From positions 1,748,001 to 1,812,000 of the forward strand of contig NZ_CP048630.1 in the NCBI RefSeq assembly GCF_010669125.1: a stretch of 64,000 nucleotides of DNA, given 5' to 3'. The position numbers and the translations under genes were made by a program. The notes below the pieces were generated by a model that did no database searches, was not told the origin of the DNA, and saw only the letters and a program-made list of their open reading frames with translations. This DNA is from Ancylobacter pratisalsi (GTDB lineage: Bacteria; Pseudomonadota; Alphaproteobacteria; Rhizobiales; Xanthobacteraceae). Each line of letters begins with the position of its first letter. Position 1 is the first letter of the stretch. Of the stretch, positions 9,191 through 17,782 are shown piece by piece.

Positions 9191-10041
9191 TGGGTGGCGT
9201 TCCGATGGAAACCGTCTCCACGGCGAAGTCGCATGGCGGCGTGCAGGGCGTCTACCGCCACGATTCCGCCGTCACCGGCACGCCCATGACCTTCGCGGTG
9301 TTCGTGCCGCCACAGGCCGCCAATGGCCCGGTTCCGGTGCTTTGGTATCTGTCCGGCCTCACCTGCACCCATGCCAATGTCATGGAAAAGGGCGAGTACC
9401 GCGCGGCGGCCGCCGCACACGGCGTCATCCTCGTGGCGCCCGACACCAGCCCGCGCGGCGAGCGGGTGCCCGATGAACCGGACAACTGGCAGTTCGGCAC
9501 CGGCGCCGGCTTCTATCTCGACGCCACGCAGGAGCCCTATGCCCGGCACTACCGGATGTACTCCTATATCTTCGAGGAACTGACGGCGCTGGTCGCGGCG
9601 CAGTTCCCCGCCGATATGAGCCGGCAGGGCATCTTCGGCCATTCCATGGGCGGGCATGGCGCCCTCACCATGGCGCTGAAGCATCCCGATCGTTTCCGCA
9701 GCTGCTCGGCCTTCGCGCCCATCGTACAGCCATCGACGGCGGACTGGTCGCGTCCCGCGCTGGAGAAGTATCTCGGCACGAACGAACAGTCCTGGCGGGC
9801 CTATGACGCGGTGGCGCTGATCGAGGACGGCCGGCGCTTTCCCGAATTCCTCGTCGACCAGGGCCTGGCCGACCCGTTCCTCAAGACCGGCCTGCGCCCG
9901 GAACTGCTGGAAGTGGCCTGCCGGGAGGCCGGCATTCCCCTCACGCTCAACATGCGCGAGGGCTACGACCATTCCTATTATTTCATCTCCAGCTTCATGG
10001 CCGACCACATCGCCTGGCACGCCCGGCGGCTGGCGGCATAA
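9190..10041 (+). CDS. frmB: S-formylglutathione hydrolase
   Basis: A 283-residue esterase-D type alpha/beta hydrolase that cleaves S-formylglutathione to formate and glutathione, completing the pathway begun by the preceding dehydrogenase. The nucleophile serine is in GHSMGGHGAL, the acid is expected in FLVDQGLADPFL, and the histidine in GYDHSYYF. The oxyanion-side sequence WYLSGLTCTHANVMEKG is diagnostic of the family. The start ATG overlaps the upstream stop; a second ATG five codons later (METVSTAK) is also possible and would remove a short extension. Confidence 0.95.
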
Positions 10042-10079
10042 GCCCTTCGTGAAGCGGGTTTCCCACGGCGCGGGGGCGG

Positions 10080-11243
10080 TCAGTAGATCTTGCCCCGCGC
10101 CGAAACCGGCCAGACCACCTCGACCTTGCCGCCCCGCACCCCGACATACCAATCGTGGAGATTGCAGGTCGGGTCGCAATGGCCCGGCACGAGGCGCAGC
10201 TTCTCATTGATCTTCAAGGCGCCCTCGGGGTCGGAAATCACCCCGTGCTCGTCATTGCATTCGATGAAGGTCACATCCTCGCGCCCGTAGATCACCGGCA
10301 GGCCTGAATCCAGCGACTGCGACTTGAGCCCGGCGTCGCACACCGCGCGGCCGGGCCGGGCATGGGACATGACCGAAGTCAGAACGAACAGCGCGTTTTC
10401 CCATTCGCCATGATCAAAGCGCTGGCCATTGCCCGCGCGTACCCGGCCATAGGCCGCGTCCATGAAGGCGTAGGAACCGCACTGGAGTTCATTGAACACG
10501 TGCGAGGTCGCCTCGAACGTGTAGCTGCCGGTGCCGCCACCCGAGACGATGCCCGGCTTCAGGCCGGCGGCCGTCAATGCCTCCACCGCCGCGCGGGTGA
10601 TAGTGGCGGCGCTGTCCATTCGCGCCTTTCGCGCGGCGAAGTCCTCCACATGCTGACCACCGCCGTGATAGGCCTGAAGCCCCGAAAAGGTCAGCCCCTG
10701 GGCCCCGTCGATGGCGATGGCGAGCGCGACCGCTTCCTCAGGTGAGCCCACGCCGCAGCGCCCGGCCCCGCAGTCGATCTCGACGAAGCACTCCAGCGTG
10801 GTGCCATGCCTCCCCGCGGCGGCCGAAAGGTCGGCCACATTGGCAATGTCGTCGACGCAGACCGTGATCCGGGCGCCGGAGGCAGGCAGCCGCGCCAGCC
10901 GGTCGATCTTGAGCGGGTCGCGGATCTGGTTCGAGATCAGGATGTCATTGATGCCGCCGCGAACGAAGACCTCGGCCTCGCTCACCTTCTGGCAGCACGC
11001 CCCCACCGCGCCGCCAAGCGACTGCTGAAGCTTCAGTATGTCGACGGATTTGTGCATCTTGCCATGCGCACGATGGCGCATGCCGTGGGCCTTGGCGTAG
11101 GCCCCCAGCTTGGCGATGTTCCGCTCGAGCGCGTCGAGATCGAGGATGAGGCAGGGGGTCTGGATCTCCCCCTCGTCCATGCCCACGAAGGCAGGCACGT
11201 CAAAACCAAGTTCGAGCAGTCCCGAGCGCGGATCGGCGTTCAT
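10080..11243 (-). CDS. PLP-dependent 3-hydroxy-D-aspartate aldolase-like enzyme (DSD1/BhcC type)
   Basis: A 387-residue enzyme of the alanine-racemase-fold DSD1/D-threonine aldolase family. The N-terminal TIM barrel holds the PLP lysine in HRAHGKMHKSVDIL, and the C-terminal part carries the metal-binding VPGHCDPTCNLHDWYVG. Length and motifs resemble the beta-hydroxyaspartate aldolase BhcC, which splits (2R,3S)-3-hydroxyaspartate into glycine and glyoxylate or works in reverse; that assignment is from remembered family features. The start at 11243 (MNADPRSG) is preferred because residues added by an upstream ATG at 11309 are unlike the family. The other genes of the beta-hydroxyaspartate cycle are not in the window, so D-threonine or another 3-hydroxy amino acid remains possible. 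Confidence 0.8.
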   Translation of the reverse strand: MNADPRSGLLELGFDVPAFVGMDEGEIQTPCLILDLDALERNIAKLGAYAKAHGMRHRAHGKMHKSVDILKLQQSLGGAVGACCQKVSEAEVFVRGGINDILISNQIRDPLKIDRLARLPASGARITVCVDDIANVADLSAAAGRHGTTLECFVEIDCGAGRCGVGSPEEAVALAIAIDGAQGLTFSGLQAYHGGGQHVEDFAARKARMDSAATITRAAVEALTAAGLKPGIVSGGGTGSYTFEATSHVFNELQCGSYAFMDAAYGRVRAGNGQRFDHGEWENALFVLTSVMSHARPGRAVCDAGLKSQSLDSGLPVIYGREDVTFIECNDEHGVISDPEGALKINEKLRLVPGHCDPTCNLHDWYVGVRGGKVEVVWPVSARGKIY

Positions 11244-11424
11244 TCCCGTCAAGTCCCCCACATTCCCGATGAGCGGAAAGACGCCACCCCTCGCACCGAG
11301 GCGTGACATTGGGAAGGACTTTTGGCCCCAACCGGCCCGCGTTTCCAGAGGCGTTTTCGCTCCCGCGACCGCGTGGGCCGAAAACGTGGCCGGCGCGAGC
11401 TTGCGCGGGGAGCCGCACGCGCCA

Positions 11425-11452
11425 GGCGAGGCGGCGCACGGGCCGCCTCGCC
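11425..11452 (-). terminator. GC hairpin downstream of the carbonic anhydrase gene
   Basis: A perfect 11-bp stem (11425-11435 with 11442-11452) and a 6-nt loop lie 16 nt past the carbonic anhydrase stop on the minus strand. No T-run follows, so it may act as a weak terminator or a transcript-end stabiliser. Confidence 0.5.
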
Positions 11453-11468
11453 CCTTGCGGCCGTCAGG

Positions 11469-12188
11469 CTAGATGAAGCTCACCTTGCCGGTGGCGATGT
11501 CGTAGATGCCGGCGCCGGACTTGAGCTTGCCCGCCGTGTGCTGGGCGGAGAGGATCGGCCCGGCCGAGCGCGCCACTTCGGCGTTGAGCTGGGCGTTCTT
11601 CGCCGTCGCGGCGGCCAGCAGGTCGGCCGGCTTGTCGGCCATCACGTCATAAACCGCCGGGCGGATCGCATTGACCAGGCTCGGCAGATGGCCGGGCGGC
11701 AGCGCGTTGTCGCGGATCGACTTGATCGTGGCATCGACCGCGCCGCAGGCGGTGTGACCCAGAACCAGGATCGCCTGGATGCCAAGAACGGCAACCCCGT
11801 ATTCCAGGCTGGCCAGCCCGTCCTCGTTGATGAAATTGCCGGCGACCCGGATGACGAACAGCTCGCCCGGCCCTTGATCGAAGATCAGTTCCGGCACCAC
11901 CCGCGAATCGGCGCAGGTCACGATCGCGGCGAAGGGCTTCTGCCCGAGCGAGCGCTTTGAACGGCCGACCGAATGATCGGTGTTGATCGCGGCATTGGCC
12001 ACATAACGCTCATTGCCCTCGACAAGGCGCTTCAGCGCCTCATCCGGCGACACCGGCTGCGCCTCATCCGCGAAGGCGCGCGAGGCGAAAGGCATCGTCA
12101 TCGACAGCGCTAGCGCGCCCGAAAGGGCAAGACCGCCCGCAAGCAGCCCCCGGCGGCTGAGAGTCCCCGTCGAACATTCCCGGCACAT
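11469..12188 (-). CDS. Tat-exported beta-class carbonic anhydrase
   Basis: A 239-residue zinc enzyme interconverting CO2 and bicarbonate, predicted to act outside the cytoplasm. The N-terminus carries a twin-arginine signal (SRRGLLAG, then a hydrophobic run and an ASRAFADEA cleavage region). The beta-class zinc site is complete: Cys and Asp-Arg in TCADSRV, then His and Cys in GHTACGA. ATG 12188 was chosen because GGAGG lies 7 nt upstream of it; upstream ATG codons at 12194 and 12221 are too close to, or lie before, this ribosome site. Most bacterial beta enzymes are cytosolic, so export is notable. The gene stands alone between hairpin-bounded neighbours. Confidence 0.9.
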   Translation of the reverse strand: MCRECSTGTLSRRGLLAGGLALSGALALSMTMPFASRAFADEAQPVSPDEALKRLVEGNERYVANAAINTDHSVGRSKRSLGQKPFAAIVTCADSRVVPELIFDQGPGELFVIRVAGNFINEDGLASLEYGVAVLGIQAILVLGHTACGAVDATIKSIRDNALPPGHLPSLVNAIRPAVYDVMADKPADLLAAATAKNAQLNAEVARSAGPILSAQHTAGKLKSGAGIYDIATGKVSFI

Positions 12189-12306
12189 GGCCATCCCTCC
12201 GTTTCGTTTCGTTGGCCGCAAACGGATCGAGGATCGATCCGAATTCTCGGTGGTGGTTCCCGGCAGTCCGTCTCCGGACCGGACGCGATAAGGCGCCGTC
12301 GTGGGT

Positions 12307-13524
12307 CTACCGGGCGTAGTTCACATAGAGACGTTCCATAACCCTGCCCGTCGCCGCGTCGGCGGCCGCGCCGGAGTAGTTCGTTGTCACGACAATAGTG
12401 AAGTCCTGTTCGGGGTCGATCAGGATCCTTGCCAGATTCATTGAATTCGAGCCGTTATGCGTGAGGAGCGGCTTGCCGGCCCAGTCGAATTCCACGATGC
12501 CCCAGCCCAGGCCATACGCGCCGGTACCCGGCGTTCCCGGTGGGGGATTGGGCCGGACCGGCGTCTGGACGTGGACGGACTGGATCCGCCGAAGCGTCTC
12601 CGGCGACAGCAGCGCGGGCGCGCGGGCACCCCTGCCCGCGTTCCAGGCCGCCCATTTCGCGTTGTCGAGGATGGACATATGCGCATTGCCGGCCGGGGCC
12701 ATGACCTGGGGAACGTCGGCAGCCGGGCCCCATGTCATCGGCGTCGCGGAACCGTCTGGCTCGATCCGGTGGCCCACCGGCGCATCGATGAGGCCATAGG
12801 TCGCCTGCGGGCCGAGACCCGCACTCGCCATGCCCAGCGGGACGAAGATGCGCTCATACATCATCTGCTCCCACGGCATGCCGCCGGCCTTCTCGATCAT
12901 GGCGCCGGCGATCAGATAGCCGAAATTGGCGTACTGGAACGGCGAGCCCTGCGGCACCGCGATCTCATGGGCCTTCCAGGCCTCGATGGCGTGGAGCCGA
13001 AGATCGGTCAGGTTTTCCTCGAAGGCATCGGCGCTGAAATACAGTTTGAGGATCTCCTCATTGTCGTCGGGAATGCCGCTGGAGTGGGACAGCAGTTGCT
13101 CCAGCGTGGCATCGGCGAGGCTGGCGCTCATGCCCTTGATGTCGTCGCCCAGCACGTCGCCAATGCGCGAGTCCCATCTCAGTTTGCCCTCATCCACCAG
13201 CATGCCGGCCAGCGTCGCGGTCATCGCCTTGGTGTTGGAGCCGATATGGAAACGGTCGTCGAGGGTGACCGGGATCTCCCTGCCGCGCACCCGCGTGCCG
13301 ACAGCCGCGGCCGCGACGACCTCGCCCGCCTTGACCACGGCCGCGGCGAGCGCGGGCAGGCCATATTCCTCGCGAACGCTGTTCAGATAGCCATCGAGAT
13401 CGAATGTGGCGGTGTCTTCCGCATGTGCCGCCGGCGTCAGCACCAGCGCCGCGCCCAGCATCGCACCACCCGCCCACGATGCGCACGCGCGCCAGCCTGT
13501 GCAAAGTCTCGGGCGCGTCACCAT
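12307..13524 (-). CDS. Exported serine hydrolase of the beta-lactamase/penicillin-binding-protein family
   Basis: A 405-residue exported enzyme with a signal peptide (hydrophobic LGAALVLTPAAHAED). The class C beta-lactamase fold motifs are present: SxxK as SNTK (S96, K99), YxN as YANF, and the HxG triad in THNGSNSMN. Members include DD-peptidases, esterases and D-aminopeptidases, so the substrate is unknown. The C-terminus ends soon after the core domain, without the lipocalin-like extension of many relatives. No partner genes are evident. Confidence 0.85.
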   Translation of the reverse strand: MVTRPRLCTGWRACASWAGGAMLGAALVLTPAAHAEDTATFDLDGYLNSVREEYGLPALAAAVVKAGEVVAAAAVGTRVRGREIPVTLDDRFHIGSNTKAMTATLAGMLVDEGKLRWDSRIGDVLGDDIKGMSASLADATLEQLLSHSSGIPDDNEEILKLYFSADAFEENLTDLRLHAIEAWKAHEIAVPQGSPFQYANFGYLIAGAMIEKAGGMPWEQMMYERIFVPLGMASAGLGPQATYGLIDAPVGHRIEPDGSATPMTWGPAADVPQVMAPAGNAHMSILDNAKWAAWNAGRGARAPALLSPETLRRIQSVHVQTPVRPNPPPGTPGTGAYGLGWGIVEFDWAGKPLLTHNGSNSMNLARILIDPEQDFTIVVTTNYSGAAADAATGRVMERLYVNYAR

Positions 13525-13705
13525 CTCGGGATTCCGGGTCGGTTCATGTTCGGGCTCGTCGGGGATGGGATGCCAGGGCGCGTCGGCTCAACAAAGGGCG
13601 GATCGAGGCGCAGGCCGTGCTAGCAATAGGAAGCGCCGGTACAGCCGACTATCCGATATCCGCAAAATCTGTCGCGAGCGGCATATTTCATGTCGCGGCC
13701 GCCCT

Positions 13706-14743
13706 TCAGGATGCCAGGGTCGCCGATGGCGCCTGCTCGAACAGGCGCTTGTAGTCGCCGGCGAAACGACCGAGGTGCAGGAATCCGAACTGCATCGCCA
13801 CCTGCGTCACCGTCGTCTCTTCCGGCGAGGCGGCCAGCAGTGCGGCGCGGACGCGGTTCAGCCGGCACAGGCGCAGATACGCCACCGGCGACATGCCGAC
13901 ATATTCGCGGAACGCATATTGAAGCGCACGTTCGGAAACGCCGATCGAAGCGCAGATATCGACCACCGTCGGCAGCGCCCCGGCGTCGATGCGGGCGTCG
14001 ACGAAGTCGCGCGACATCTGGCAGATACGCAAGGCGCGGGCGCGGCTGGGAGGGCGCGGTTGCGGCCCGTCATGCGCCGTTGCCGCCGTCACGATCCCCA
14101 GCACGGACTGCAGGACGATGCCGCGCATCACATCCGTGTCCAGCGCCTCGCCGCGCGCGGCGCTCGCATGCGCCGTCTCCAGCCACAGATCCACGGCCTG
14201 CCTAAGCACGGTTGGCTCGCAAAGGCAGAACGGCGTCAGCCGGCGCGGGGGGCGCTCCCATCCCGGCGGATCCAGCGCCCGCGCGCCGCGCAGAAACGCG
14301 TCCTGATCGAAGCTGATGTAGAAGGTCCGCGCGCCAGTAGGCACATAAAGGTCGAACTCGGTGTTCTCGGGCATGAAGAACAGCGTGTCCGTGCCGCTCG
14401 CGCCGCGGTCGGAAAAGCGGAAGGCCGGGTCCGGCGTGCAATGGGAGATCGTGCAAAGATTAGCCGGCGTCGCCCCCAGCTTCTGCACCGCCGCATCCTG
14501 GCGCTCGCACACGATCTGCTGGCGGCCGAGGCCAAGACGGTCCATGCGCGCCACCTGGCGGCCGGGGCTGAGCTGATAGCACTGCATGGAGAAATCGGGC
14601 TGCAACGCGGCCTGGATGGCGGCGTCCTCGATCACCGTCGAGCTCAGTTCACCCGAGCTCAGTTCACCGGCGTCGACCGGCGCCCGCGCGCCGGCGGGGC
14701 CTTTGACCGGAATCGACGAGGCGAGGCGCGAACCCGATATCAT
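13706..14743 (-). CDS. AraC-family transcriptional regulator
   Basis: A 345-residue DNA-binding regulator. The first two-thirds resembles the cupin-like AraC-binding domain (LYVPTGARTFYISFDQDAFL region). The C-terminal AraC helix-turn-helix pair is clear: VDICASIGVSERALQYAFRE, then GMSPVAYLRLCRLNRVRAAL and a second helix unit VAMQFGFLHLGRFAGDYK. ATG 14743 (MISGSRLAS) was chosen; an upstream in-frame start at 14857 would add 38 low-complexity residues not typical of the family. Near residue 30 a tandem 15-bp duplication gives GELSSGELSS. It follows the NAGGN operon by 167 nt in the same direction and could be independent of it. The effector is unknown. Confidence 0.85.
   Translation of the reverse strand: MISGSRLASSIPVKGPAGARAPVDAGELSSGELSSTVIEDAAIQAALQPDFSMQCYQLSPGRQVARMDRLGLGRQQIVCERQDAAVQKLGATPANLCTISHCTPDPAFRFSDRGASGTDTLFFMPENTEFDLYVPTGARTFYISFDQDAFLRGARALDPPGWERPPRRLTPFCLCEPTVLRQAVDLWLETAHASAARGEALDTDVMRGIVLQSVLGIVTAATAHDGPQPRPPSRARALRICQMSRDFVDARIDAGALPTVVDICASIGVSERALQYAFREYVGMSPVAYLRLCRLNRVRAALLAASPEETTVTQVAMQFGFLHLGRFAGDYKRLFEQAPSATLAS
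14639..14668. repeat. Tandem 15-bp duplication inside the AraC regulator gene
   Basis: CGAGCTCAGTTCACC is repeated perfectly back to back (14639-14653 and 14654-14668). It keeps the frame and adds five residues, giving GELSSGELSS near the N-terminus. Confidence 0.9.
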
Positions 14744-14910
14744 TGCCGCCCCCCCGAGCAACGGTGACCCGCACAAGCGCGCGGCTGCCAAACATATCCC
14801 GGCGGGCGCGAAAGCGGCAATCGCCCCGATTCCGGGCGGGCGAGCGGACCGCCTCACCGGAACGCGCCACCGCAGGACCCCGTCGTGGCGGATTTCTCCA
14901 CCGCGCGCCG

Positions 14911-16074
14911 CTAGTCCTCCAGATCCTCGCTCTCGATATCGGAGGACAGGTCCTGCACGGCCTCCTTGATCGGCTGGTGCGTGAAGCCCTTGAGGGTCGC
15001 CGTCGGCTGAAAATCGCGCGTGATCTCCACCGTGCTCAGCACATAGGCCGTCACCAGCTCGGCGAGCGAGCGCAGCGCGTGCATATGGATGCGCTCATAG
15101 CCGTGGGACGCATCGACGCCGAAGGTGATCAGCGCCGTGCGCACATCCGCGCCCGCCACCACCGCGCTCGCCGAATCCGAGCGGTAATAGCGGAACAGGT
15201 CCTTCTGGTAGCGGATGTCGTTGTGACGGCACAGCTCGGTGAGCTTCTTGGTGAGGTGGTAGTCGAACGGCCCGCTCTGGTCGGCGGTGGAGATGGTCAC
15301 GCCGAATTCGTCCGAGTTCTGCCCCGGCGCGGTGGTGCCGTTGTCGATCACCACCAGCGAGGCGACGTCCGGCGTCAGCACCGAGGACGCGCCGACCCCG
15401 ACCTCCTCGGCGATCGTGAACAGCCAGTGGATGTCCACCGGCGTCTCGGCCTTCTCGTCGTGCAGGGCCTTGAGCGCGGCCAGCATCACCGCGACGCCGG
15501 CCTTGTTGTCCAGATGGCGCGAGACGATGAAGCCGCTGTCCATGAATTCCGGCTGCGGATCAATGGCGACGATGTCGCCGATCTCGATGCCCAGATGGGC
15601 AAGGTCCGCCGCGTTGCGCGCGCGCGCGTCCACCCGCATCTCGACATAGTCCCAGCCGATAGGCAGCTGGTCGATCTCGTCATTGAAGGTGTGGCCGGAG
15701 GCCTTGAGCGGCAGGATGGTGCCGCGATAGCCGCCCTTCTCGGTGAACACGGTGGCGCGCGCGCCTTCCGCGAAGCGCGCCGACCAGGTGCCGATCGGCA
15801 CCAGGGCGAGGCGGCCATTGTCCTTCAGCATCTTCGCCTGCGCACCGAGCGTGTCGACATGGGCCACCAGCGCCCGCGCGCCGAGATGGGTGCCGCCATG
15901 GCGCACCGCCCGGATCGCGCCGCGCCGCGTCAGCTCCACGTTGAGGCCGAGGCTGGTGAGTTCCTTGGCGACGAAGCGGACGATGGTGTCGGTGTAGCCG
16001 GTGGGGCTCGGTATCGACAGAAGCTTCTTGAGAATCTTGGCGAGGTAGTCGGCGTCGATGGCTAGTCTGGTCAT
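14911..16074 (-). CDS. NAGGN-system M42-family metallopeptidase
   Basis: A 387-residue metal-dependent aminopeptidase-like protein encoded with the NAGGN synthesis genes, a conserved third member of that system. The metal ligand motifs are AHVDTLGAQ, HLDNKAG, the catalytic EE pair in IAEEVGVGAS, and a late ASHGYERIH histidine. Its job is not established; turnover of the osmolyte dipeptide or of a precursor is a reasonable guess. Its ATG overlaps the ngg stop (ATGA), so expression is translationally coupled. The acidic tail (SSDIESEDLED) is a minor oddity. Confidence 0.92.
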   Translation of the reverse strand: MTRLAIDADYLAKILKKLLSIPSPTGYTDTIVRFVAKELTSLGLNVELTRRGAIRAVRHGGTHLGARALVAHVDTLGAQAKMLKDNGRLALVPIGTWSARFAEGARATVFTEKGGYRGTILPLKASGHTFNDEIDQLPIGWDYVEMRVDARARNAADLAHLGIEIGDIVAIDPQPEFMDSGFIVSRHLDNKAGVAVMLAALKALHDEKAETPVDIHWLFTIAEEVGVGASSVLTPDVASLVVIDNGTTAPGQNSDEFGVTISTADQSGPFDYHLTKKLTELCRHNDIRYQKDLFRYYRSDSASAVVAGADVRTALITFGVDASHGYERIHMHALRSLAELVTAYVLSTVEITRDFQPTATLKGFTHQPIKEAVQDLSSDIESEDLED

Positions 16075-17762
16075 GACTCCGCTCTCGCTTGGGGCGCGTC
16101 CAGTACCTGGCGCACGCTAGTGGGCATGGCCAGCGGGAACAACAGGTCTATGAAGCGCTCCGCCGTGGGCTGCGGTTCGTGATTGGCAAGACCCGGGCGC
16201 TCATTGGCTTCGATGAAGGCGTAGTCGGCGCCCATGGGCGATTTGACCATGAGATCGACCCCGACCACCGGTATGTCGATGGCGCGGGCGACCTTCACCG
16301 CCGCATCCACCAGCAGGGGGTGCACGACATCCGTGACGTCGTGGATGGTGCCGCCAGTGTGCAGATTTGCCGTCCTGCGCACCTTCAGCTCCTGCCCGGC
16401 CGGCAGCACCGCATTGAGGGCGAAGCCCGCGTCGCGCACCGTGCGCTCGGTCTCAGCGTCGCAGGGGATGCGCGATTCGCCCCCGGTCGCTGCCGCCCGG
16501 CGCCGGCTCTGCGCTTCGATCAGCTCAAGCACCGTGCTGCGCCCGTCGCCAACCACCGTTGCCGGCCGGCGGATCGCCGCCGCGACCACCCTGAAATTGA
16601 TCACCACGAGGCGCAGATCCTCGCCCTCCACGCACTCCTCGACCAGCACCTCGCTGGAGATCTTGCGGGCCTCGCCGATGGCGGTCTCCAGCTCGGCAAG
16701 CGAGGTGATCCCGACGGATATGCCCTGCCCCTGCTCGCCGCGGGCGGGCTTCACCACCAGCCGGCCGTGACGGCTCAGAAAGGCGACGATCTCCTCCATC
16801 GGAGCCGCCGTGGTCATCTGCTCGGGCACGCGCACGCCGGCCTCGGCGACGATACGGCTGGTGACGCTCTTGTCGTCGCAGATCGACATCGCCACCGCCG
16901 AGGTCAATTCGGACAGGCTCTCGCGGCAGCGCACCGAGCGCGCGCCGAAGGTGAGCCGGAAGAACCCGCTGGCGGCGTCGATCTCCTCCACCACGATCCC
17001 GCGACGGCGGGCCTCGTTGATGATGATCCGCGCATAGGGATTGAAGCCCTCCAGCGTCTCGGGGCCGGAGAACAGCTTCTCGTTGATGGGGTTCTTGCGC
17101 TTCACGGTGAAGTAGGGGACCCGCTCGAAGCCGAGCTTCTCATACAGCGCGATGGCCTGCGTGTTGTCGTGCATCACCGAGAGGTCGAGGAAGGCGGCGC
17201 CCTCCTGCGCGAAATGCTCCGCCAGGTGCCGCACCAGCGCTTCGCCGACGCCCGGCTGGCGCGCCTGCGGGTCCACCGCAAGGCACCACAGCGAGGCGCC
17301 GCGCTCGGGATCGTCGAAGGCGCGGATGTGGCTGACGCCGGTCACCGTGCCGATCACCTGTCCGGTCACCTCGTCGGCGGCCACCAGATAGACAATCGGG
17401 TCGGGATCACGCTCGGAGGCGAAGAACTGCGGCGGCGCCGTCACCATGCCGCGCGCGGCATAGATCCGATTGATCGCCTCGGCGTCGGTGCGTGACGACA
17501 GCGGGCGGATGATGAAGCCCGGCAGCGGCCGGTCGGACGCCTCATAGGTCGAAAGATCCAGCCGGAAGGTGTGGGAGGGATCGAGGAACACCTCCTGCGG
17601 CGCGTGGGCCAGCAGCACATGCGGATCGAGCACATAGACCGCGATGTCACGCCGGTCCGGCCGCTCCTCGCGCAGGGTGGAGAGCAGGTCCGGCATGCTG
17701 GCGAAGGTCTGGCCGAAGATCAGCCGTCCCCAGCCGACATCGAAAGCGCAATTGGGCGTCAC
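16071..17762 (-). CDS. ngg: N-acetylglutaminylglutamine synthetase (GNAT plus ATP-grasp)
   Basis: A 563-residue two-domain cytosolic enzyme that makes the dipeptide N-acetylglutaminylglutamine, precursor of the osmoprotectant NAGGN. The N-terminal half is a GNAT acetyltransferase (SLWCLAVDPQARQPGVGEAL, then LYEKLGFERVPYF). The C-terminal half is an ATP-grasp ligase (VVKPARGEQGQGISVG; VGVDLMVKSP; FIEANERPGL). The GTG start at 17762 was chosen because AGGGG precedes it by 6 nt and it lies just after the asnO stop; an ATG at 17831 would overlap asnO by 49 nt. It is the middle gene of asnO-ngg-M42 peptidase. Confidence 0.93.
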   Translation of the reverse strand: MTPNCAFDVGWGRLIFGQTFASMPDLLSTLREERPDRRDIAVYVLDPHVLLAHAPQEVFLDPSHTFRLDLSTYEASDRPLPGFIIRPLSSRTDAEAINRIYAARGMVTAPPQFFASERDPDPIVYLVAADEVTGQVIGTVTGVSHIRAFDDPERGASLWCLAVDPQARQPGVGEALVRHLAEHFAQEGAAFLDLSVMHDNTQAIALYEKLGFERVPYFTVKRKNPINEKLFSGPETLEGFNPYARIIINEARRRGIVVEEIDAASGFFRLTFGARSVRCRESLSELTSAVAMSICDDKSVTSRIVAEAGVRVPEQMTTAAPMEEIVAFLSRHGRLVVKPARGEQGQGISVGITSLAELETAIGEARKISSEVLVEECVEGEDLRLVVINFRVVAAAIRRPATVVGDGRSTVLELIEAQSRRRAAATGGESRIPCDAETERTVRDAGFALNAVLPAGQELKVRRTANLHTGGTIHDVTDVVHPLLVDAAVKVARAIDIPVVGVDLMVKSPMGADYAFIEANERPGLANHEPQPTAERFIDLLFPLAMPTSVRQVLDAPQARAES

Positions 17763-17782
17763 GTCGTTCCCCTCGTTCTCGC

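Noticed and set aside
10080-12188. A beta-hydroxyaspartate cycle gene cluster around the aldolase-like gene
   Set aside because: The neighbours are formaldehyde genes, carbonic anhydrase and a serine hydrolase; no aminotransferase, dehydratase or imine reductase of the cycle is adjacent.
12307-13524. A clinical-type class C beta-lactamase
   Set aside because: The motifs fit the broad serine-hydrolase family, which includes peptidases and esterases. No AmpR-type regulator is nearby and nothing points to antibiotic hydrolysis.
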